This document shows, one piece after another, positions 52,444 through 61,641 of a stretch of 64,000 nt of DNA (position 1 is its first letter; every line of letters starts with the position of its first letter). The notes under the pieces are model-generated. The model saw only the letters and a program-made list of their open reading frames with translations, had not been told where the DNA came from and ran no database searches. The translations under genes were made by a program, and so were the position numbers. Source of the stretch: Stutzerimonas stutzeri (GTDB lineage: Bacteria; Pseudomonadota; Gammaproteobacteria; Pseudomonadales; Pseudomonadaceae); assembly GCF_009789555.1 (NCBI RefSeq), contig NZ_CP046902.1:794001-858000 (forward strand). Direction: 5' to 3'.

Positions 52444-53439
52444 TCAACGCAGTCCGGCGAGGATATCGAAGGCGCGGTGGCGATCTGCGGTTTCGTAGAA
52501 ATCGCAGGTGAAGATCAGTTCGTCGGCCTGGGTCTGTTCCAGCAGTATCTCCAGCCGCGCCCTAATCTTCTCGGGCCCACCGATCAGTGCCATGCCCAGG
52601 AAGTTGCCCACCGCGTCCTGCTCGTGAGGCAACCACTTGCCCTGCATGCTCGGCACTGGAGGAACCAGAACCAGGCTTTGGCCACGGATCAGCGCAAGGA
52701 TGCGCTGGTAAGCGGTAGTTGCCAGGTATTCGGCATGCTCGTCGGTATCGGCAGCCATCAGCGGCACGCCGAGCATCACGTAGGGTTTGTCCAGCACCTC
52801 GGAGGGCCGGAAATTCTCCCGGTACAGGCGAATCGCTTCATGCGCGTAACGCGGTGCGAAATGTGAGGCGAAGGCGTAGGGCAGGCCCTTGGCCGCGGCC
52901 AGTTGGGCGCTGAACAGACTGGAGCCGAGCAGCCAGATCGGCACCTGGCTACCGACCCCGGGCATTGCGATCACCCGTTGATTCGGCTGGCGCGGGCCGA
53001 GCAATCGCTGCAATTCCTCCACGTCCGCCGGAAAGTCGTCGGCACTGCCCATGCGGTCGCGGCGCAGCGCGTGAGCGGTGAACTGATCGGCCCCCGGCGC
53101 GCGGCCCAGGCCCAGCTCGATGCGCCCGGGGTAGAGGGCTTCGAGCGTACCGAACTGTTCGGCAATGACCAGCGGCGCGTGGTTGGGCAGCATGACGCCC
53201 CCGGCGCCCAGGCGGATCCGCGAGGTGCCGGCGGCCAGGTAGCCGATCAATACGGAGGTGGCGGCGCTGGCGATGCCGTCCATGTTGTGGTGTTCGGCGA
53301 CCCAGAAGCGTTCGAAGCCGAGCGTCTCGACGTGCTGGGCCAGGGCCAGGGAGTTGCGCAGGGCAAGGCCGGCGTCGCCGTCATCGCGGATCGGCGCCAG
53401 GTCGAGGGTGGAAAAACGGGTGTGTTCGATACGGGACAT
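52444..53439 (-). CDS. LLM-class (luciferase-like) flavin-dependent oxidoreductase
   Basis: A 331-residue bacterial-luciferase-fold protein of the MsnO8 type. FERFWVAEHHNMDGIASAAT near the N terminus and LGLGRAPGADQFTA are typical blocks. It uses reduced flavin (FMNH2) to oxidise an unknown substrate. The start at 53439 follows a GAGAG ribosome site. Its stop is within 30 bp of the REP-like element, consistent with a 3'-end REP. Confidence 0.88.
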   Translation of the reverse strand: MSRIEHTRFSTLDLAPIRDDGDAGLALRNSLALAQHVETLGFERFWVAEHHNMDGIASAATSVLIGYLAAGTSRIRLGAGGVMLPNHAPLVIAEQFGTLEALYPGRIELGLGRAPGADQFTAHALRRDRMGSADDFPADVEELQRLLGPRQPNQRVIAMPGVGSQVPIWLLGSSLFSAQLAAAKGLPYAFASHFAPRYAHEAIRLYRENFRPSEVLDKPYVMLGVPLMAADTDEHAEYLATTAYQRILALIRGQSLVLVPPVPSMQGKWLPHEQDAVGNFLGMALIGGPEKIRARLEILLEQTQADELIFTCDFYETADRHRAFDILAGLR

Positions 53440-53477
53440 GTCTCTCTCTCTGCTGGCGGAACGGGGGTCGAGACGAC

Positions 53478-53888
53478 TCAGCGACAGTGCTCGGCCTCGG
53501 CACGGGCCAATACGTTGTGCTGTTCGTCGCGCAGCCATCCCTGTGGCGTGAAGCCCAGCGAGCGCGCCTGGAATAGATAGCGCCGCCCGGCCTGGAAGTC
53601 GTCATAGCGGATGACCATGGTACAGCGCATGTACTGCGTGTCGCCGAACTCGCCCAATCCGCCGCTGCTGATTTCGAATTCGTAGCGTGCCTCGAGTTCA
53701 TGCGCGCCGGGGCCGACCTGGAAATAGCGACCATCGGGGGTGCGTTTGTTGTCCAGACGGTCCGACATGAAGATATCGCTGGGTTGTGCGCTCAGGTCGA
53801 CCCAGGCCAGGTCTGGATCGGGCGCAGGTAACGGGCCGGCGCAACCGGACAGGCCCGCGGCCAGAAGCAGTGCGAGTGGCAGACGCAT
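53478..53888 (-). CDS. Predicted lipoprotein A (tandem paralogue)
   Basis: A 136-residue protein with a lipoprotein signal peptide (LSGC, cysteine 16), followed by APDPDLAWVDL and RYFQVGPGAHELEARYEFE. It resembles the next upstream gene (54010-54435) over most of its length, including the C-terminal LGFTPQGWLRDEQHNVLARA. Probably an envelope protein. No family is known to me; the beta-rich sequence suggests a small sandwich or barrel fold. Confidence 0.72.
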   Translation of the reverse strand: MRLPLALLLAAGLSGCAGPLPAPDPDLAWVDLSAQPSDIFMSDRLDNKRTPDGRYFQVGPGAHELEARYEFEISSGGLGEFGDTQYMRCTMVIRYDDFQAGRRYLFQARSLGFTPQGWLRDEQHNVLARAEAEHCR

Positions 53889-54009
53889 GAGTGTTCCTCC
53901 GGAAGCCGCAAGGTCCAGCCCATTGCTGGCGCGGTCGCCTGCTGAGCCTGAGCCAGTCGCGGCGCTTTTTCAACGCGTGCGCTTGACGAGGCTCGCTCGA
54001 ATGGCGCGA

Positions 54010-54435
54010 TCAGCGTGTAGCGACCCCGCCGCAGCCGCGCTCGGTGGCCTTGGCCAGCAGCTGATCGTGTTGATCGTAAAGCCGTGCCCAGGGTCGGAAG
54101 CCATAGCCGCCGGCCACCAGCCGGTATCGCGCGCCGGCATCGAAACTGTCGTATTCGAGCGTCAGGCGGCAATCGCGCTCCAGCGCTTCGCTGTCGCGCC
54201 CGATGTCGGCTGCGCCTACTTCGAAGCGGTAGCGCATGCCCAATTGATGGCTGCCCGGCGTGACCTGGAAGTAGCGGTGATCATCCAGCGGGCGCTGGTC
54301 GACGGCAACCGCCTTCAGCTCGGTTTCTTCACGCGGGTCCAGTTCGATCCAGGCCTGGTTCGGGTCAGGCCTGGGCATCCACAGGGCGCAACCGCCGAGA
54401 GTGGACAACGCAAGGGCAAGAATCAGGGTTCGCAT
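54010..54435 (-). CDS. Predicted lipoprotein B (tandem paralogue)
   Basis: A 141-residue paralogue of lipoprotein A with a lipobox LGGC (cysteine 16), PDPNQAWIELD, RYFQVTPGSHQLGMRYRFE, and FRPWARLYDQHDQLLAKA. Its C-terminal half keeps the order of conserved blocks of protein A. It lies 121 bp upstream of A on the same strand, a local gene duplication. Function is not recognised. Confidence 0.72.
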   Translation of the reverse strand: MRTLILALALSTLGGCALWMPRPDPNQAWIELDPREETELKAVAVDQRPLDDHRYFQVTPGSHQLGMRYRFEVGAADIGRDSEALERDCRLTLEYDSFDAGARYRLVAGGYGFRPWARLYDQHDQLLAKATERGCGGVATR

Positions 54436-54560
54436 GGATGGCTCTCCGACCGCGCCGGGCGGTCTGGCTGCAAGGCTCGGTGCCTCGATGGTTGGGTGGG
54501 CTTCGATGTCGTTGTAGGCTTCGGTGCACCGACCGGAAGGTCTTCAAGGCGAGCAGGCGC

Positions 54561-55625
54561 TTGTTCATTTCGAAGCTGAAAACCGCCCTAATCGACAATC
54601 GCAACGGCCGTTGGGTTCCGCTGCTACTGGTCATTGGTCTGAATGGCTGCAGTACCTATTATGGTCAGCTGGCACTTGGCCAGCTTGAGCTGCTGCGCCT
54701 GCGTGAGCCCATTGCCGACCTCATTGCCGACCCACAGCGCGACGCCCGGATGCGGCAACGGTTGAGCCAGGCGCTGCAGGCCAGACGCTTCGCCAGCGAT
54801 ACACTGGGCCTGCCGGACAACGGCAGTTACCGGGTCTATGCCGACATTCAGCGGCCTTACGTGGTGTGGAATCTGTTCGCCACCGAGGCGTTTTCGGTAA
54901 CGCCCCTGACCCATTGTTTTCCGATCGCCGGTTGCGTGGCGTATCGCGGTTATTACCAGCCGGGGCACGCGCGGGGCGCGGCAGCACGGCTTCAGGCCGA
55001 AGGCTACGACACCCTGGTGACCGGCGTGCAGGCGTACTCGACCCTCGGCTGGTTCGACGACCCGCTGCTCAGTTCGATGCTGCGTTGGGACGACGAGCGT
55101 CTGGCCGGGCTGATCTTCCACGAACTGGCGCACCAGCGGCTTTACGTGCCGGGCGACACGGCGTTCAACGAGTCCTATGCGTCGTTCGTCGAGCGCGAGG
55201 GGCTGCGCCAATGGCGCGCCAGCCGTGGCCTGCCGGCAACAGACGAAACAGCGTGGCATCGCTATGCCCAGTTCAGTCAGTTGATGCTGGAGACGCGGGA
55301 TCGACTGGCCACGCTGTATGCCTCTGAGCTGAGCGAGCCGGCCAAGCGTGACGCGAAGGCAGCGGAGTTCGTGCGTCTGCGACAGGCCTATCGCCGGCTG
55401 CGCGACCTGAGTTGGGACGGCGATGGACGTTTCGATCGCTGGATGGCCCAGCCGCTGAACAACGCCAGCCTGTTGCCGTTCGGCCTTTACGACCGTTGGG
55501 TGCCCGCGTTCGCGGCACTTTTCCAGCAACTGGACGGCGACTGGTCGCGCTTTTACGCGCGGGTCGAGGCTCTGGGACGCCTGCCGACCGACGAGCGGAC
55601 AAGCCTGCTGGACGCGCTTCGCTGA
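54561..55625 (+). CDS. Membrane-linked zinc aminopeptidase-like lipoprotein (HExxH)
   Basis: A protein of about 354 residues with a lipobox-like LNGC (about residue 30) and a zinc-peptidase motif HELAH at residues 187-191, preceded by GWFDDPLLSSML and followed by NESYASFVEREG, the pattern of the bacterial predicted-aminopeptidase family (as PA0277 in P. aeruginosa). It probably works in the envelope. No ATG gives a plausible start; the TTG at 54561 gives a good signal peptide, but this start is uncertain. Confidence 0.78.
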   Translation: MFISKLKTALIDNRNGRWVPLLLVIGLNGCSTYYGQLALGQLELLRLREPIADLIADPQRDARMRQRLSQALQARRFASDTLGLPDNGSYRVYADIQRPYVVWNLFATEAFSVTPLTHCFPIAGCVAYRGYYQPGHARGAAARLQAEGYDTLVTGVQAYSTLGWFDDPLLSSMLRWDDERLAGLIFHELAHQRLYVPGDTAFNESYASFVEREGLRQWRASRGLPATDETAWHRYAQFSQLMLETRDRLATLYASELSEPAKRDAKAAEFVRLRQAYRRLRDLSWDGDGRFDRWMAQPLNNASLLPFGLYDRWVPAFAALFQQLDGDWSRFYARVEALGRLPTDERTSLLDALR

Positions 55626-55829
55626 AGGCGTGCCCGCTTCGCTTCATCGCGCACCGAGCAAGGCCGCGGGGTCAGTGAGCTGCCAGCGCGATCGCGTCTG
55701 TTCAAGGCGTTTGGGACCCTGCCGCTGGTCGATTTCTGCGTCATTGGGCGCAATATCACGGAATTGTTTTCCGCTTGCCTCCGTCCATTTTCTAGCCAGG
55801 CCGTGAGCCCGGCCGACCCGTGATGTAGC

Positions 55830-55845
55830 CGTACGGTCCCGTACG
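55830..55845. promoter_or_regulatory. Perfect inverted repeat upstream of the ferritin-like genes
   Basis: CGTACGG and CCGTACG, separated by 2 nt, form a perfect 7-bp inverted repeat 34 bp before the ATG at 55880. A second 12-bp palindrome (CCGTTTAAACGG, 55861-55872) overlaps the ribosome site. Both have the symmetry expected of dimeric repressor operators, but no regulator is known. Confidence 0.5.
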
Positions 55846-55879
55846 TCTGACTAAGAAAAGCCGTTTAAACGGAGGCTCC

Positions 55880-57049
55880 ATGGATAACCTGTCCGGCATT
55901 CTGGATAACAAAGGCACCCCGCTGGAAAAGCAGAAATTCACCTGGAAGGAAATGGCTGGCAAGCCGATCAGCAAGCTCGATGACGACGCGTTCACCCGCG
56001 TGCGGATCATTCTGATGAACGGGATCGAGACCGACGCGCTGCGCCTCAAGCATGGCATCGCCCGCATCACCGGCCAGCTACGCGGCCCGTTGGCCGAGAT
56101 CCGTCGCGTCGAGCAGCACCAGGCGACGATGATCAACTGGCTGATCTCCGCCGACCACTCGCCGCTGGAAACGACCGTGGCTTATGAGCAGGTTGCGATC
56201 GAAGTGACGGCGGCAGTGGCGCAGACCGAACCCGATCCATATCAGGCGCAAACCTACCGCTTCGGCCTGCTGGAAGATTTCGATCACCTGTATCGCTATT
56301 CGGCCATGCTCGACCGCCTCGAAGGCAAGGATGCGAACAACATCCTGCAGGGCTACACCGACATCGTGCCGGGTCGGCAGACCTCCGAACATCATCGCCA
56401 CCCGCTGAACGACCTGCGTGAAAGCTATGAGAAGGAGCAGGCCGCGCTGATTACCAAGATCCACGCGGCGATGATCACGGCGGCGGAATTCCAGACCCAC
56501 GACTACTACATGAACATCGGCCCGCTGTTCGCCGATCCGCTCGCGCGTCAGTTGTACGCCGAAATCGCCTCGGTGGAAGAGCAGCACGTTACCCAGTACG
56601 GCTCGCTGGCCGATCCCCAGGAGTCGTTCATGGAAAAGTGGCTGGTCCACGAAGCCATGGAAGTCTATGCCTATGCCAGCTGCGCCGAGCAGGAAACCAA
56701 CCCCCGCATCAAGGCGATGTGGGAGCGCTTCCTGGACTACGAGCTGGGCCATTTGAACATCGCCTGCGAGCACTTCAAGAACATCGAGCGCCGTGATCCG
56801 GCTGAAATTCTCGGAGGACCGTTGCCGAAGATGATCGAATTCAAGAGCCAGCGCGCGTTCGTCCGCCAGGTGCTGGCCGCCGAAGTGAACCTGCGCACCA
56901 GCGGCACGCAATATGTGGACAAGAGCGAAGAGCCGCAGAACTCGCTCGACTACCGCAACCAGGTCAACGCCGATGGCATCGCGTCGAACATCGTCTCGGC
57001 GGGCTACCAGTGGGCGCCAGGCGGCGAACTGATGCGTAAGGCTTCCTGA
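55880..57049 (+). CDS. Ferritin-like protein, long form
   Basis: A 389-residue protein of unknown function with a helical, acidic and histidine-rich sequence. Pairs of ExxH motifs, E233/H236 (VEEQH) and E288/H291 (ELGH), plus E258, E261 and E297/H298, fit a di-metal ferritin-like bundle in the C-terminal half. The N-terminal half has further glutamates and histidines (E78, H80, E103, E108), so the protein may hold two fused bundles. GGAGG is 6 nt upstream. The next gene starts 11 bp after its stop. Confidence 0.62.
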   Translation: MDNLSGILDNKGTPLEKQKFTWKEMAGKPISKLDDDAFTRVRIILMNGIETDALRLKHGIARITGQLRGPLAEIRRVEQHQATMINWLISADHSPLETTVAYEQVAIEVTAAVAQTEPDPYQAQTYRFGLLEDFDHLYRYSAMLDRLEGKDANNILQGYTDIVPGRQTSEHHRHPLNDLRESYEKEQAALITKIHAAMITAAEFQTHDYYMNIGPLFADPLARQLYAEIASVEEQHVTQYGSLADPQESFMEKWLVHEAMEVYAYASCAEQETNPRIKAMWERFLDYELGHLNIACEHFKNIERRDPAEILGGPLPKMIEFKSQRAFVRQVLAAEVNLRTSGTQYVDKSEEPQNSLDYRNQVNADGIASNIVSAGYQWAPGGELMRKAS

Positions 57050-57060
57050 GGAGAACGGAC

Positions 57061-57783
57061 ATGGCAACTGCAGCAAAAGTAGGTACCAATTTCACCGGCG
57101 TCCAGATGTCGCCCAAGGACACCAAGAGCCTGATGGAAGCGGTCAACGAGATTCACCCCGACGTGCCCGGCGACGAGAAAGGCTTGCTGCTCGAACGCGC
57201 CTTGCGCAGCGAGGAAGCCGAGCGCATCGGCTCGGTACCGGTGCCGGGATCGGCGAAGGGCATGCTCAAGACCACCTTCGACATGGCCATGGGGAAAAGT
57301 CCTGAAATCCTCATCGACAAGCTCGGCGAGCGGTTGGCGTTCGAGCGCAGTGGCGTGCGCCTGTACGACGCGATGATTGCCAAGGCCAAGGCCCTGGGCA
57401 CCGCCGAATCCGATCTGATACAGGTGCTCGAGCACATTCGCGGTGAAGAATTCGAACATATGCAGATGGTGGCCGAGGCCATTGAAACGCTCGGCGCGGA
57501 TCCGACCGCGCAGACGCCGTGTGCCGACGTTGCGGCCGTCAAATCGATGGGCGTGATCCAGGTGCTCACCGACCCGCGTACCAACATCGCACAATGCATG
57601 AATGCGCTGTTGACCGTGGAGCTCGAGGATAACGCGGCCTGGGAACTGCTGATCGAGCTGGCCGAAGCCGGCGGCCATCCGAACATCGCCAAGGGTTTCC
57701 AGAAGGCAAAAGACCAGGAGGACGATCACTTGATAAAGGTCAAAACCCTCCTGCGCCGAGACCTGATCAGCCAGATCAAATAG
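57061..57783 (+). CDS. Ferritin-like protein, short form
   Basis: A 240-residue protein with the full ligand pattern of a ferritin-like di-iron bundle: E95 (LAFERSG), E130xxH133 (GEEFEH), E187/E189 (TVELED) and E220xxH223 (QEDDH). About 85 residues precede the first motif. Immediately downstream of the long ferritin-like gene, with GGAGA before its start, it should be made with it. The role could be iron or oxidative-stress handling, but no substrate can be named. Confidence 0.75.
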   Translation: MATAAKVGTNFTGVQMSPKDTKSLMEAVNEIHPDVPGDEKGLLLERALRSEEAERIGSVPVPGSAKGMLKTTFDMAMGKSPEILIDKLGERLAFERSGVRLYDAMIAKAKALGTAESDLIQVLEHIRGEEFEHMQMVAEAIETLGADPTAQTPCADVAAVKSMGVIQVLTDPRTNIAQCMNALLTVELEDNAAWELLIELAEAGGHPNIAKGFQKAKDQEDDHLIKVKTLLRRDLISQIK

Positions 57784-57806
57784 ATACGCGTGCGCTTCAA
57801 AGCTTT

Positions 57807-57832
57807 GGCGCGCCTTCGGGCGCGTCTTTTTT
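57807..57832 (+). terminator. Rho-independent terminator after the ferritin-like genes
   Basis: An 8-bp stem GGCGCGCC / GGCGCGTC (one G-U pair) with a stable TTCG tetraloop, followed by six T. It lies 24 bp after the stop and 19 bp from the convergent cysA stop. It ends the rightward transcript. Confidence 0.88.
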
Positions 57833-57850
57833 ATCGGGGTCCTGTTTGCC

Positions 57851-58855
57851 CTAGCGGGCGATCGGAGCCGCTCTGGGCGGCACGCTCACGGCCACGGCCG
57901 GCTTGAAGAACAGCGTGGCGCCTCGAGCGAGGTCGGTCAGGCTGGCGTGGTCGTGGGCGACTTCCGCCTCGATGGGGTGCGGCTGGCCCACCACCCTGAG
58001 CGTGACCCGCGTGACGGCGCCTAGCAGCCTGATATCGCGGACCACCGCTGGCTGGTGATCGTCCGCCATGCGGCGGGACAGGTGGACCTCGTGTGGTCGG
58101 AACAGAACCTGCCGCTCGCCGATCTGCAATTGGTTGGCATCGCCCAGGAAGTGATAGACGAAGTCGCTGGCCGGCTGCCGATAGACCTCGGCCGGCGAGC
58201 CGATCTGCTCGACTACGCCCTTGTTCATCACCACGATGCGGTCGGCCACCTCCATCGCTTCTTGCTGATCGTGGGTGACGAACACCGACGTCAGGTGCAC
58301 TTCTTCGTGCAGGCGTGCCAGCCAACGACGCAGCTCCTTGCGAACCTTGGCGTCCAGGGCGCCGAAGGGTTCGTCGAGCAGCAGCACCTTGGGCGCCACC
58401 GCCAGCGCCCGGGCCAGCGCGATGCGTTGGCGCTGGCCGCCGGAAAGCTGGTCGGGGTAGCGCCCGGCGAGCCAGTCAAGTTGGACCAGTTCGAGCAGCT
58501 CGAGGACTTTATCCTTTATCTGGTGCTCGCTAGGGCGCTCACGCCGCGGCTTCATGCGCAGGCCGAAGGCGACGTTGTCGAACACCGTCATGTGGCGGAA
58601 CAGCGCGTAGTGCTGGAACACGAAACCGACGTTGCGATCGCGCACATCTCGCCCGGACACGTCCTCGCCATGGAACACGATGCGCCCGCTGTCGGGGGTT
58701 TCCAGCCCGGCGATGATGCGCAAAAGGGTGGTCTTGCCGCAGCCAGAGGGGCCGAGCAGGGCGACCAGTTCGCCGCTGGCGATGTTCAGATCGATCTCGT
58801 TCAGGGCTTTGAACCGGCCGAACTGCTTGCTGACGTGGCTCACTTCGATGGACAT
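57851..58855 (-). CDS. cysA: Sulfate/thiosulfate ABC transporter ATP-binding protein CysA
   Basis: A 334-residue ATPase with Walker A GPSGCGKTT, signature LSGGQRQR and Walker B VLLLDEPFGALD, followed by a TOBE-type C-terminal domain. It energises the CysTW permeases. It starts 4 bp from the end of cysW and shares its line of transcription. The family also includes other CysA-like ATPases, but the order sbp-cysT-cysW-cysA fixes the role. Confidence 0.95.
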   Translation of the reverse strand: MSIEVSHVSKQFGRFKALNEIDLNIASGELVALLGPSGCGKTTLLRIIAGLETPDSGRIVFHGEDVSGRDVRDRNVGFVFQHYALFRHMTVFDNVAFGLRMKPRRERPSEHQIKDKVLELLELVQLDWLAGRYPDQLSGGQRQRIALARALAVAPKVLLLDEPFGALDAKVRKELRRWLARLHEEVHLTSVFVTHDQQEAMEVADRIVVMNKGVVEQIGSPAEVYRQPASDFVYHFLGDANQLQIGERQVLFRPHEVHLSRRMADDHQPAVVRDIRLLGAVTRVTLRVVGQPHPIEAEVAHDHASLTDLARGATLFFKPAVAVSVPPRAAPIAR

Positions 58856-58859
58856 GGAC

Positions 58860-59729
58860 TCACTCCTCGCCGACGGCGGTTCTGAGATGTTGAAGGCGCG
58901 ATTCGCTCCACTGCTTGAGCAGCAGGATCAGCAGCGCCAGCAGCAACAGCAGGCTGGCCACGCTGAAGGCAGCGACATGGTTGTATTCGTTGTAGAGAAT
59001 CTCGACATGCAGCGGCAGCGTGTTGGTGTAGCCGCGGATGTGCCCGGAGACGACCGACACCGCGCCGAACTCGCCCATCGCCCGGGCGGTACAGAGCACC
59101 ACGCCATAGATCAGGCCCCAACGGATGTTGGGCAGGGTCACATGCCAGAACATCTGCCAACCGTTGGCACCGAGCAGCCGCGCCGCTTCCTCTTCCTGGG
59201 TGCCCTGCTCCTGCATCAGCGGAATCAGCTCGCGCGCGACGAACGGCACGGTCACGAACACCGTGGCCAGGACGATGCCGGGCAGGGCGAAGATGATCTG
59301 AATGTCGCGGTCGGCCAGCCATTGACCGAAAAAGCCCTGGGCCCCGAAGAGCAGCACGTAGATCAGCCCGGCGATGACTGGCGAGACCGAGAAGGGCAGG
59401 TCGATCAGCGTCACCAGCAGGCTTTTGCCGGTGAACGTGTATTTGCTGACGCACCAGGCCGCGGCCACGCCGAAAACCAGGTTGAGCGGTACGGAAATCC
59501 CGACGGCCAGCAGGGTCAGTTTCAGCGCGGCGAGGGCATCGGCTTCGAGGATCGCGCCGAAGAACGTGCCGAGGCCGAGTTTCAACGCTTCGCCCAGCAC
59601 CACCAGCAGGGGCAACAGCAGGAACACCGCGAACGTCAGCCAGGCGGCTACGATCAGCAGTCGCTGCGCCAACGGGGTGCCCTGGCGGGCTCTGCCAAGC
59701 GGTACGGCGATCAGGGTCGTGGCGGTCAT
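58860..59729 (-). CDS. cysW: Sulfate ABC transporter permease CysW
   Basis: A 289-residue permease with six membrane segments and the binding-protein-dependent loop EEEAARLLGANGWQMFWHVT, near residues 175-195. It forms the channel with CysT. The start at 59729 follows GAGGA; an in-frame ATG 18 bp upstream lies inside the cysT tail. The CysW and CysT calls follow gene order and similarity. Confidence 0.93.
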   Translation of the reverse strand: MTATTLIAVPLGRARQGTPLAQRLLIVAAWLTFAVFLLLPLLVVLGEALKLGLGTFFGAILEADALAALKLTLLAVGISVPLNLVFGVAAAWCVSKYTFTGKSLLVTLIDLPFSVSPVIAGLIYVLLFGAQGFFGQWLADRDIQIIFALPGIVLATVFVTVPFVARELIPLMQEQGTQEEEAARLLGANGWQMFWHVTLPNIRWGLIYGVVLCTARAMGEFGAVSVVSGHIRGYTNTLPLHVEILYNEYNHVAAFSVASLLLLLALLILLLKQWSESRLQHLRTAVGEE

Positions 59730-59739
59730 CAGGCGATCC

Positions 59740-60558
59740 TCAACCATGGGATAGGCGGCGCTGCAGCAGATTGATCGCCAGCAGCAGGACGAAAGACACC
59801 AGCAGCATCAGCACACCGATGGCCGTGGCGCCGTGGTAGTCGTACTGGTCGAGCTTGACCATGATCAGCAGCGGCAGGATCTCGGTCTTCATCGGCATGT
59901 TGCCGGCGATGAAGATGACCGATCCGTACTCGCCCACGCCCCTGGCAAACGCCAGGGAAAACCCCGTCAGCCAGGCCGGCAATAATGCCGGTAGCAGCAC
60001 ATGACGAGCGATCTGCAGCGGTTTGGCGCCCAGGCATGCGGCGGCTTCCTCCACTTCGCGTGGGATGTCGGCCAACACCGGCTGCAGCGTGCGGACGACG
60101 AAGGGCAGGGTGACGAACGTCAGCGCCAGGGTGATGCCGATCGGGGTATAGGCGATCTTCACGCCCAGTTCGGCGGCCAACCGGCCGATCACGCCGTTGG
60201 GTGCATACAGGGCGGTCAGGGCGATGCCCGCCACGGCGGTGGGCAAGGCGAAAGGCAGGTCTATCATCGCCTCGATGATTTTGCGGCCGGGGAAGCGATA
60301 GCGCACCAGCACCCAGGCCAGCAGCGAACCGATCACGCCGTTGATCAGCGCGGCGACAAAAGCGGTAGCGAAGCTCAGCTTCAGCGCCGCGACCACGCGT
60401 GGCGCGGTGACGATGGCCCAGAACTGGTCCCAGGTCAGCTGTGCCGCATGGACGAACAGGGCACCGAGTGGGATCAGTACCAGCAGGCTGAGGTACACCA
60501 GGGTGTACCCCAGCGTCAGCCCGAATCCGGGTATGACGGGGGACGTGCGGGTAGACAT
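59740..60558 (-). CDS. cysT: Sulfate ABC transporter permease CysT
   Basis: A 272-residue permease of the CysT (CysU) type with the loop EEAAACLGAKPLQIARHVLLP (about 175-195) and the conserved LPTAVAGIALTALYAPNG region. It pairs with CysW. The 84-bp gap to sbp has no obvious terminator, so sbp-cysTWA can form one transcription unit. Confidence 0.93.
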   Translation of the reverse strand: MSTRTSPVIPGFGLTLGYTLVYLSLLVLIPLGALFVHAAQLTWDQFWAIVTAPRVVAALKLSFATAFVAALINGVIGSLLAWVLVRYRFPGRKIIEAMIDLPFALPTAVAGIALTALYAPNGVIGRLAAELGVKIAYTPIGITLALTFVTLPFVVRTLQPVLADIPREVEEAAACLGAKPLQIARHVLLPALLPAWLTGFSLAFARGVGEYGSVIFIAGNMPMKTEILPLLIMVKLDQYDYHGATAIGVLMLLVSFVLLLAINLLQRRLSHG

Positions 60559-60642
60559 CGAAAAGGTCTCGGTCAGGGTAAACGCAAGCCGGCAAACGCG
60601 GGCGGTGCGAACCGCTCCCGCGTGGGCGTCCAGCTGGACATG

Positions 60643-61641
60643 TCAGTGCGCCTGGTAAATCTCGTCGAACACGCCGCCATCGTTGAAGAACTTCGGCTGG
60701 GCGTTGCTCCAGCCGCCGAAGTCCTGGTCGATGGTCACCAGCGTCAAGGCTGGAAACCGATCGGCGAACTCGGCTGCGACCGCCTGGTTGCGGGGACGAT
60801 AGAAGTGCCTGGCGGCGATGCGCTGGCCCTCATCGCTGTAGAGATAGTTCAGGTACGCCTGCGCCACTTCGCGAGTCCCCTTGCGCTCGACATTCTTGTC
60901 GACCACCGCAACCGGAGGCTCGGCGAGGATCGACAGTGACGGCGCGACGATTTCCAGGGCATCGCCGCCCTCTTCCTTGAGCGCCAGGAAGGCTTCGTTC
61001 TCCCAGGCCAGCAAGACGTCGCCAATCTGGTTGTTGACGAAGGTGATGGTCGAGCCACGCGCGCCGGTGTCGAGCACCGGCACCTGCTTGTAGAGTTGGG
61101 CGACGTACTGCTTGGCTTGCTCTTCGCTGCCGTACTGCTGCCTGGCCCAGGCCCATGCGGCAAGGAAATTCCAGCGCGCGCCGCCGGAGGTTTTAGGATT
61201 CGGGGTGATCACCTCGACGCCAGGCTTGACCAGATCGTCCCAGTCCTCGATGCCCTTCGGGTTGCCCTTGCGAACCAGGAATACGATGGTCGAGGTATAA
61301 GGTGTGCTGGCATCCGGCAGGCGGCTCTGCCAGTCGGCAGGGATCAATTTTCCGATCCGGTGCAGCTCATCGATGTCGCCCGCCAGCGCCAGCGTCACCA
61401 CGTCGGCGCGCAGGCCGTCGATCACCGCGCGGGCCTGCTTGCCCGAGCCGCCATGGGATTGCTGAATGCGCAGCGGTTCGTGGCCCTGCGCCTGCCAGTG
61501 TTTGTTGAAAGCGGCGTTGAAATCGACATACAGCTCGCGTGTCGGGTCGTAAGACACGTTGAGCAGTTCGCTGGCGGCAACTGCCTGGCCGACGATGAGG
61601 GTGCTGGCCAGAACGGCCAGGATGGATTTTCCGATGGACAT
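60643..61641 (-). CDS. sbp: Periplasmic sulfate-binding protein Sbp
   Basis: A 332-residue binding protein with a signal peptide (ILAVLASTLIVGQAVA) and the family segments NVSYDPTRELYVDFN and QSHGGSGKQARAV that hold the sulfate pocket. It delivers sulfate (or thiosulfate) to CysTWA. The start at 61641 is chosen because it gives a normal signal peptide. oscA lies 193 bp upstream on the same strand. Confidence 0.95.
   Translation of the reverse strand: MSIGKSILAVLASTLIVGQAVAASELLNVSYDPTRELYVDFNAAFNKHWQAQGHEPLRIQQSHGGSGKQARAVIDGLRADVVTLALAGDIDELHRIGKLIPADWQSRLPDASTPYTSTIVFLVRKGNPKGIEDWDDLVKPGVEVITPNPKTSGGARWNFLAAWAWARQQYGSEEQAKQYVAQLYKQVPVLDTGARGSTITFVNNQIGDVLLAWENEAFLALKEEGGDALEIVAPSLSILAEPPVAVVDKNVERKGTREVAQAYLNYLYSDEGQRIAARHFYRPRNQAVAAEFADRFPALTLVTIDQDFGGWSNAQPKFFNDGGVFDEIYQAH

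Noticed and set aside
52189..52866. Plus-strand frame beginning with repeated Leu-Leu-Met
   Set aside because: It is the translation of the 9-bp tandem repeat followed by antisense of the LLM oxidoreductase gene. No ribosome site.
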